Below, piece after piece: positions 15,487 to 19,607 of a DNA stretch of 19,607 nt. A program made the translations under genes and the position numbers. The stretch is taken from the NCBI GenBank assembly GCA_013695775.1, contig JACCZV010000004.1:1-19607 (forward strand), written 5' to 3'. The notes below the pieces were generated by a model that worked only from the letters and a program-made list of their open reading frames with translations, was not told where the DNA came from and searched no databases. The DNA is from Chitinophagales bacterium. Its GTDB lineage: Bacteria; Bacteroidota; Bacteroidia; Chitinophagales; UBA10324. Position 1 is the first letter of the stretch. The number at the start of each line of letters is the position of its first letter.

Positions 15487-16332
15487 ATGGAACCGCAACT
15501 GGAACAAATCCGGGAACAACAAAAAGAAACATGGAATAAATTTTCACCCGGCTGGAGAAAGTGGGATGATTTTACCATGGAATTTCTAAGACCAATGGGA
15601 CAAGAAATCATTCAATCATTGAAATTAAAAGATTCAGATACAGTTCTTGATGTAGCCGCCGGGACCGGTGAGCCAGGACTAACGATAGCATCTATAGTTA
15701 AAAGCGGTAAAGTAGTTATCACTGACCTTGCAGAAGGTATGCTTGAGGTAGCGCGTGACAATGCTACCCAAAAACAAATTACAAACTACGAAACGGTTGC
15801 CTGCGATGTTTGCGAGCTACCCTTTGAAGATGAAACATTTGATGCTGTAAGCTGCCGCATGGGTTTTATGTTTTTCCCTGATATGCTTATGGCTGCAAAA
15901 GAAATGGTTCGGGTGCTTAAACCGGGTGGAGTAATTGCAGCATCTGTGTGGGGTGTGCCCGATAAAAATTTTTGGATTACTGCTACCATGAGCACTATCA
16001 CTAAAAATATGCAATTACCTGCTCTACTACCTGGCGCTCCGGGTATGTTTCGTTGCGGTAATCCAGGATTCTTAGCAGATTTATTTAAGCAGGCAGGATT
16101 AAAAAATGTTTCTGAAAAAGAAATAACCGGCAGGGTGAATTACGGCAGCAATGATAAATACTGGAATTTTATGAACGACGTGGCAGCCCCAGTAGTGGCC
16201 GCTATGAATAAAGCTGATGATGCGACAAAATTTAAAATTAAAAAAGAGGTGTTTGAATTAGTAGACCAAAAATATCCCGATAAAAAGGCTGCTCTTGATT
16301 ATGGTGCAGTAATAGTTTATGGTGAAAAATAA
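15487..16332 (+). CDS. UbiE-like class I SAM-dependent methyltransferase
   Basis: The 281-aa protein carries the complete Rossmann methyltransferase signature: motif I VLDVAAGTGEPG (53-64), the acidic cofactor residue D80 in VVITDLAEGMLEVAR, VACDVCELPFEDETFDAVSC (104-123) as motif II, and MVRVLKPGGVIAASVWG (140-156) as motif III. The N-terminus WNKFSPGWRKWDDF is common in the methyltransferase type 11/UbiE-like group. The C-terminal third (about 170-281) probably forms a substrate cap and has no recognised motif. There is no signal peptide, so it is cytoplasmic. The acceptor molecule cannot be deduced; no ubiquinone or menaquinone pathway genes are nearby. It has its own -7 box upstream. The next gene, of the DUF1801 family, begins 61 bp after its stop across a GC-rich element. 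Confidence 0.88.
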   Translation: MEPQLEQIREQQKETWNKFSPGWRKWDDFTMEFLRPMGQEIIQSLKLKDSDTVLDVAAGTGEPGLTIASIVKSGKVVITDLAEGMLEVARDNATQKQITNYETVACDVCELPFEDETFDAVSCRMGFMFFPDMLMAAKEMVRVLKPGGVIAASVWGVPDKNFWITATMSTITKNMQLPALLPGAPGMFRCGNPGFLADLFKQAGLKNVSEKEITGRVNYGSNDKYWNFMNDVAAPVVAAMNKADDATKFKIKKEVFELVDQKYPDKKAALDYGAVIVYGEK

Positions 16333-16342
16333 TGAACCCGAA

Positions 16343-16388
16343 ATCTAACAACATGCAACTTCTACGGTTGGGCTCGCCGCCGTTACAA
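16343..16388 (+). other. GC-rich, weakly attC-like element between the methyltransferase and DUF1801 genes
   Basis: The 46-bp stretch starts with ATCTAAC (16343-16349), an exact match to the RYYYAAC half of integron attC sites. It ends with GTTACAA (16382-16388), which matches only GTTR of GTTRRRY. Between them is a GC-rich core with possible pairing ACGG/CCGT. It is shorter than usual attC sites and the second box is poor, so the identity is doubtful. Confidence 0.15.
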
Positions 16389-16393
16389 TTAAA

Positions 16394-16798
16394 GTGAGAC
16401 AATCCATATTCGGAGATAAAAATTTAGATGATTTCTTATCTCAATACGATGAACAGGTTTACATCAATGTACTAAAATTGCGCGAAATTCTTTTCACAAA
16501 TCTTCCCCGCATTATTGAACAAATAGATTTACCGGCAAGAATGATTGCATATTGCTATGGACAAAAATATGGTGATATGATTTGCACCATCATTCCATCT
16601 AAGAGAGGAGTTAAGCTTGGTTTTTATAAAGGTGTTGATTTACCTGACCCGGATAACTTACTTAAAGGAACAGGCAAAATTTCGCGCTACATAGAAATTA
16701 GGTCAGATAACCAGATCAATGTGATTGCTCTCAAACAATTACTGGAAAAAGCTTTGGCAGCATATAGAGAGCGAATAAAAAATAAAAAACAGAATTAA
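16394..16798 (+). CDS. DUF1801 (YdhG-like) protein
   Basis: The 134-aa protein starts at a GTG (16394). No ATG occurs in frame between it and the upstream stop at 16346-16348. It has the small alpha/beta DUF1801 fold pattern: an N-terminal helix with LSQYDEQVYINVLKLREILF (about 14-33), then LPARMIAYCYGQKYGDMICT (46-65) and IIPSKRGVKLGFYKGVDLPD (66-85). NLLKGTGKISRYIEIRSDNQ (88-107) and a final amphipathic helix (IALKQLLEKALAAYRERIKN) follow. No biochemical function is established for the family, and the relation to frataxin-like folds gives no certain role. It may share transcription with the methyltransferase 61 bp upstream. A second, divergent member is at 19133-19531. Confidence 0.8.
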   Translation: MRQSIFGDKNLDDFLSQYDEQVYINVLKLREILFTNLPRIIEQIDLPARMIAYCYGQKYGDMICTIIPSKRGVKLGFYKGVDLPDPDNLLKGTGKISRYIEIRSDNQINVIALKQLLEKALAAYRERIKNKKQN

Positions 16799-16847
16799 AA
16801 TAAAGAGCTACGCTACGGACTTGCTGAAGTGACCTTATTAGGTACCA

Positions 16848-16869
16848 ATTCAATTCGCGGAAATTGAAT
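16848..16869. repeat. Perfect 8-bp inverted repeat between converging genes
   Basis: ATTCAATT (16848-16855) and AATTGAAT (16862-16869) flank a CGCGGA loop. The hairpin covers the stop codon of the broken monooxygenase gene on the minus strand and lies 49 bp after the DUF1801 stop on the plus strand. It could serve as a weak terminator for both directions, but neither side has a T run. Confidence 0.35.
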
Positions 16870-17157
16870 AAGTTTCGTAGTGATTTACTTTTTCCTCAAA
16901 CTTCAGTAAAATGCCATCATCCTGAGGATAATATTTAGCTTTTTCATAATCTTCCCCTGCAAAACTTTTTATAGCCTGTATGTCAGACCATTCAGTAACT
17001 GTCCAGAAATGGCAAAAATCCTGCTCTTTGCTTTGCCATACTTTTACGGACAGGTTGCCTTTTGTAAGTATTCTTTTGTACCCTCGTTTAATAAAATATG
17101 GAGATATCTATCCGCGTTTTGAATGCTTGTTCTGCCGTCCCAAACCCTTGTAATCAT
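16850..17157 (-). pseudogene. Antibiotic biosynthesis monooxygenase (ABM)-family protein, frameshifted
   Basis: On the minus strand the ATG at 17157 opens MITRVWDGRTSIQNADRYLH followed by ILLNEGTKEYLQK, then runs into a stop at TCP*. Dropping back one base at the AAAAGG run (near 17058-17066) restores a good frame that continues GNLSVKVWQSKEQDFCHFWT, VTEWSDIQAIKSFAGEDYEK, AKYYPQDDGILLKFEEKVNH, YETYSISAN and ends at TGA (16850-16852). The span is 308 bp, one short of 103 codons, so a single-base deletion explains it. FWTVTEWSDIQAIKSFAGED and the YYPQDDGILLKFEEKVNHYE pattern are characteristic of the dimeric-barrel ABM group, small cofactor-free enzymes or stress proteins. Either this is a recent pseudogene or it is a sequencing error in the A/T run. 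The intact product would be about 102 aa. Confidence 0.72.
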
Positions 17158-17296
17158 AATTAAAAAGTTTATGTTCTGATTCGTATTGTTAAATATTCTT
17201 CGGTCAATTACAGATCTTTATAGACCCGATCCTTACAGTATATATAACCAATCATTACCGCCAATTTGTAAATATACCCAGCTTTCTCCTCTTAAC

Positions 17297-17319
17297 TATT
17301 CTTAAACCACCTAAGAATA
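17297..17319. repeat. Perfect inverted repeat upstream of the AHSA1 gene, possible operator
   Basis: TATTCTTA (17297-17304) and TAAGAATA (17312-17319) form a perfect 8-bp inverted repeat with a 7-bp spacer (AACCACC). It ends 36 bp before the ATG at 17356, a suitable position for a dimeric repressor or a leader hairpin. AHSA1-type genes are often paired with ArsR-family regulators, but none is present here. Apart from this, the 198 bp between the broken monooxygenase and this gene show nothing recognisable. Confidence 0.35.
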
Positions 17320-17355
17320 AGGCCCAGAGATATCTATCAAAAAAATAACCTAAAA

Positions 17356-17790
17356 ATGAACAGCGAACCAATCATTATTGAACGAACCTTTAATGCACCC
17401 ATAACAAAAGTTTGGAAGGCAATTACTGACAAAAGCGAAATGAGGAACTGGTATTTTGACCTTTCTGAATTTAAAGCAGAGGTAGGATTCAAATTTCAGT
17501 TTCTTGGAGGTGAGGATGGAGGAAAACAATACTTACACCTTTGTGAAATTACCGAAGTTATTGACGGTAAAAAACTTACCTACAGTTGGAAATATGACGG
17601 CTATCCGGGAAACTCTTTTGTAACCTTTGAGTTGCTGGAGCAAGGAGACAAAACCATCCTCAAATTAACTCATGAAGGAGTCGAATCATTTGCTACCGCG
17701 GGCCCTGATTTTACAAAAGAAAACTTTGTAGAGGGGTGGACTTATTTTGTACATAGTGCCCTAAAGAAGTATTTTGAAGAATCTAATTAA
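17356..17790 (+). CDS. AHSA1-type SRPBCC/START-like domain protein
   Basis: The 144-aa protein consists of one SRPBCC domain. It opens with the characteristic IIIERTFNAPITKVWKAITD (6-25), then MRNWYFDLSEFKAEVGFKFQ (30-49), LCEITEVIDGKKLTYSWKYD (62-81), SFVTFELLEQGDKTILKLTH (87-106) and the C-terminal helix NFVEGWTYFVHSALKKYFEE. This helix-grip fold makes a hydrophobic cavity that binds lipids or other small ligands. Despite the Aha1 name there is no Hsp90-binding N-terminal domain, so a chaperone role is not supported. The ligand is unknown. The start ATG at 17356 gives the usual family N-terminus. It stands alone, with an inverted repeat upstream and 199 bp to the next gene, which converges. 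Confidence 0.87.
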   Translation: MNSEPIIIERTFNAPITKVWKAITDKSEMRNWYFDLSEFKAEVGFKFQFLGGEDGGKQYLHLCEITEVIDGKKLTYSWKYDGYPGNSFVTFELLEQGDKTILKLTHEGVESFATAGPDFTKENFVEGWTYFVHSALKKYFEESN

Positions 17791-17801
17791 CAAAACAGTA
17801 T

Positions 17802-17847
17802 TGCAATAAATTCGACCGATAAAGTGTAGTGATTACATTTTATTGCA
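17802..17847. repeat. Perfect 9-bp inverted repeat with a nested small repeat
   Basis: TGCAATAAA (17802-17810) and TTTATTGCA (17839-17847) are perfect inverted copies 28 bp apart. Between them TGTA/TACA makes a smaller hairpin. It begins 11 bp after the AHSA1 stop and could be a transcript-end structure or a protein-binding site; there is no T run after it. Confidence 0.25.
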
Positions 17848-17934
17848 GCAAACAAATTTTAGATGAATTTGCCGTGATATAATCTGAGCCTTTGCGCCTT
17901 TTAGAAAAATACGATCCAGCACCCATTAGGTCAC

Positions 17935-17967
17935 AAAAAAAAGCGCAACATAAATCTGCTGCGCTTT
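17935..17967 (-). terminator. Intrinsic terminator of the Met-rich secreted protein gene
   Basis: On the minus strand an AAAGCGCA stem (17960-17967), a 12-nt loop and TGCGCTTT (17940-17947) are followed by an unbroken T run down to 17935. The 8-bp stem is perfect. It begins 22 bp after the stop of the 17990-18649 gene. This is the clearest terminator in the window. Confidence 0.8.
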
Positions 17968-17989
17968 AATTTATAGAAAGTTTTAGATC

Positions 17990-18649
17990 TTACTTTTCAC
18001 CTTTAGGTTTTTGCATTCCTTTCATTACATCTTCTTTTGTAAGTCCGGTGGTATTGGTGTCAGGATCGGCTGCATTTCCCTGTGCAGCGAATGTAAGCTT
18101 CTGCATGTATTCAGGATTTCCACCATTCATTTTCTCTTTAACAATTTCGCCATAAGCTTTACGTGCTTCCTCAACCGTTTTTTTACCGGTTACAATGTCG
18201 TTGGCAAGATTAAGGGCTAAAAGATTATTTCCCTCTTTATCACAACGGGCACACATTAAACCCTGAGTTCTGTCGAATGTTAGGCTACCATCAAATCTAC
18301 CCAGATCACTCATTTTATTTGCAGGTACCTTATAGCTGATGCATTGTTCCAGCATATCAGTATGCTCAATTGGGAAACTATGCTTGGTTTCAGCTTTGTT
18401 CACATGGATCATTTTCCAATCTCCTTTATTCATCCATCCAAGAACTTCCTGTCCACTTGCGTCCGGTTTACCGTACTTCTCCATCATTTCTCTGGCTGCC
18501 ATTTGTGATGCTTCAGGCCAGCTTTTCATATCAGGCATCATCATATCATGTTTGCCGCCCATGTCAGTAGTACTTTGAGCATTCAGCCTTGTGAAAAAGG
18601 AAACGGATGTCGCTAACATTAAAGTGAGCATAACAATTTTTGATTTCAT
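17990..18649 (-). CDS. Secreted protein of unknown function with Met-rich N-terminus and CxxC
   Basis: The 219-aa product has a signal peptide (about 1-24, ending RLNA-Q) and a Met/His segment (MGGKHDMMMPDM, about 30-41). The body follows: SWPEASQMAAREMMEKYGKP (43-62), GWMNKGDWKMIHVNKAETKH (71-90), FPIEHTDMLEQCISYKVPAN (92-111) and FDGSLTFDRTQGLMCARCDK (119-138) with the pair C133-x-x-C136. Then come NLLALNLANDIVTGKKTVEE (142-161) and a charged tail with VMKGMQKPKGEK. I recall similar conserved hypothetical proteins in other bacteria but no assigned role. The Met/His segment and CxxC could bind a metal such as copper, or CxxC could be a redox pair; both are inference. It is probably periplasmic. 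A strong terminator follows, and the gene is monocistronic. Confidence 0.8.
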   Translation of the reverse strand: MKSKIVMLTLMLATSVSFFTRLNAQSTTDMGGKHDMMMPDMKSWPEASQMAAREMMEKYGKPDASGQEVLGWMNKGDWKMIHVNKAETKHSFPIEHTDMLEQCISYKVPANKMSDLGRFDGSLTFDRTQGLMCARCDKEGNNLLALNLANDIVTGKKTVEEARKAYGEIVKEKMNGGNPEYMQKLTFAAQGNAADPDTNTTGLTKEDVMKGMQKPKGEK

Positions 18650-18797
18650 AATTTTTTTGGTTTTTTAGGTTGATTTATATTTGATTTCACGAACTGCAAA
18701 GCATAAGCCATTTTCCGAAAATTTTTGTCATCATCGCAATAGAGTCAAAAGATCATTTAGGGGGATATGATGAGACAATTTTTATTATTTAAGGCTA

Positions 18798-19115
18798 ATG
18801 ACCTCGCACCTCCGTGAAATGCTGTACGAAAAATGGGAGTTGATCGGTTTTTTTAGCAAATTATTCTGCATGTGGAAAATCGATAAATACTTCCTGCCGG
18901 GTAAGCAGGTATGATGATATTTCCCTGCCACGGCACTCAAAGAGCTTTGGGGATGTAAGGAGGCGGGTGCATCAGAGATCTACCTGATGTCTGCCATCAT
19001 GTTGGGAGATAGAATACTAACCAATTACCAGACCGTAGATGTTAATTCACTGATGAATAGTTTTACTCTCAGCGAATTGGCGAATACACAACCAAAAGGC
19101 ATATCTACAAAGTAA
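18798..19115 (+). pseudogene. Unidentified reading frame interrupted by two tandem TGA codons
   Basis: One frame from the ATG at 18798 to the TAA at 19113-19115 (106 codons) is open except for TGA TGA at 18912-18917. The first part gives 38 residues (MTSHLREMLYEKWELIGFFS, ending FLPGKQV). The second gives 65 residues, including ALKELWGCKEAGASEIYLMS, AIMLGDRILTNYQTVDVNSL and FTLSELANTQPKG. The second part has a protein-like composition with varied codons, and I cannot assign it to a family. It ends 17 bp before the downstream DUF1801 gene. A decayed gene is the likeliest reading; a chance open frame, or a short gene starting inside the second half, are alternatives. The 148 bp before it (18650-18797) show no gene and should hold the promoter of the divergent secreted-protein gene. 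Confidence 0.35.
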
Positions 19116-19132
19116 TAAAACTAAATTCTTTA

Positions 19133-19531
19133 ATGAAAATAAATTCGCTTCCCGATTTATTAGAAATGCTTCCAGAGAATGAAAGAATAATTGTTGATGT
19201 ATTAAGACAAATAATCATTGAAACCCTACCCATAAACTTCAAAGAGAAAATTTCTTACAGCGTTCCTTTCTTTTATGGTAGAAGAGGAATTTGCATTATC
19301 TGGCCCGCTACAATTCCAAGAGGAGGAATTAAAAAAGGTGTATTGTTAGGATTCTGGCATGGCAACAAGCTCAATGACTTTGATAACTACTTAATACACG
19401 GCAGCAACAAACAGATATTTTATAAAATATTCTATTCTCCTGAAGAGATAGATGAAAGGGCAATCCAGAGATTATTGAAGGAAGCTGTAAGGGTAGATCA
19501 TCTTTCCGGAAAAAATAAAGTTAGACAATAA
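19133..19531 (+). CDS. DUF1801-family protein (second, divergent copy)
   Basis: The 132-aa protein has the DUF1801 layout: an N-terminal helical part (LLEMLPENERIIVDVLRQII, about 9-28), ETLPINFKEKISYSVPFFYG (30-49) with the family's typical short ISY-PFF-type strand, then GICIIWPATIPRGGIKKGVL (52-71) and LLGFWHGNKLNDFDNYLI. SNKQIFYKIFYSPEEID and a closing helix (RAIQRLLKEAVRVDHL) follow. It differs strongly from the copy at 16394-16798, so the two are not a recent duplication. No biochemical role is established for the family. It starts 17 bp after the interrupted frame upstream and could be co-transcribed with it. The last 76 bp of the window after its stop show nothing recognisable. Confidence 0.78.
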   Translation: MKINSLPDLLEMLPENERIIVDVLRQIIIETLPINFKEKISYSVPFFYGRRGICIIWPATIPRGGIKKGVLLGFWHGNKLNDFDNYLIHGSNKQIFYKIFYSPEEIDERAIQRLLKEAVRVDHLSGKNKVRQ

Positions 19532-19607
19532 TGAATGCTCACTCAGGAGGTATTTATTATCAAGTTAAAGATTAGATGAGAGCCATGACAGGATAAGCTC
19601 AATCAAA

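Noticed and set aside
1..19607. CRISPR array, tRNA/rRNA genes, insertion sequences, phage genes
   Set aside because: I saw no regularly spaced repeats, no tRNA-like cloverleaf sequence, and no transposase, integrase or phage structural genes on either strand.

Overview
The window is chromosomal DNA of a Bacteroidota bacterium, most likely a Chitinophagia/Sphingobacteriia-type member. Four things point there. The ftsH–rsfS / birA gene neighbourhood is typical of the phylum. There is a secreted metalloprotease with a type IX secretion (T9SS) C-terminal sorting domain, and a TonB-dependent receptor. Several genes are preceded by the Bacteroidota -7 promoter element TAnnTTTG rather than a TATAAT box, and Shine-Dalgarno sequences are mostly absent. 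The assignment below phylum level is an inference.

Layout. 1-2243 holds housekeeping genes: the 5' end of ftsH (minus, cut by the window edge), rsfS (minus), birA (plus, start 5 bp from the rsfS start) and a glyoxalase-II-like metallo-beta-lactamase hydrolase (minus). 2404-5766 is a very long outer-membrane protein that joins a degenerate peptidase-like domain, a TolB-like beta-propeller and a beta-barrel. 5959-6831 is the YicC/YloC endoribonuclease. 6931-9790 holds a small single-pass membrane protein of unknown function followed by a TonB-dependent receptor. 9876-10673 (minus) is a methyltransferase of the type found among surface-glycan genes. 10927-12975 is uvrB, probably read from a leaderless mRNA. 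13010-15280 (minus) is a reprolysin-like metalloprotease exported by T9SS.

From about 15.4 kb to the end the character changes to a loose accessory cluster of small genes: a SAM methyltransferase, two different DUF1801 proteins, an AHSA1/SRPBCC protein, a frameshifted antibiotic-biosynthesis-monooxygenase gene, a secreted Met-rich protein of unknown family with a clear intrinsic terminator, and a reading frame interrupted by two tandem TGA codons. This part shows gene decay, several perfect inverted repeats and one weak attC-like element, so it looks like a region of gene turnover.

Functional links. rsfS (ribosome silencing), ftsH (membrane protein quality control) and birA (biotinylation) sit together by phylum-wide synteny rather than by pathway. 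The beta-barrel fusion protein, the TonB receptor and the T9SS protease are three separate envelope or secretion functions. No complete novel system (CRISPR, defence island, phage, transposon) is visible. The strongest unusual points are the uvrB leaderless promoter, the thrombin-aptamer-like G-quadruplex sequence at the protease start codon, the hidden frameshifted monooxygenase, and the TGATGA-interrupted frame.
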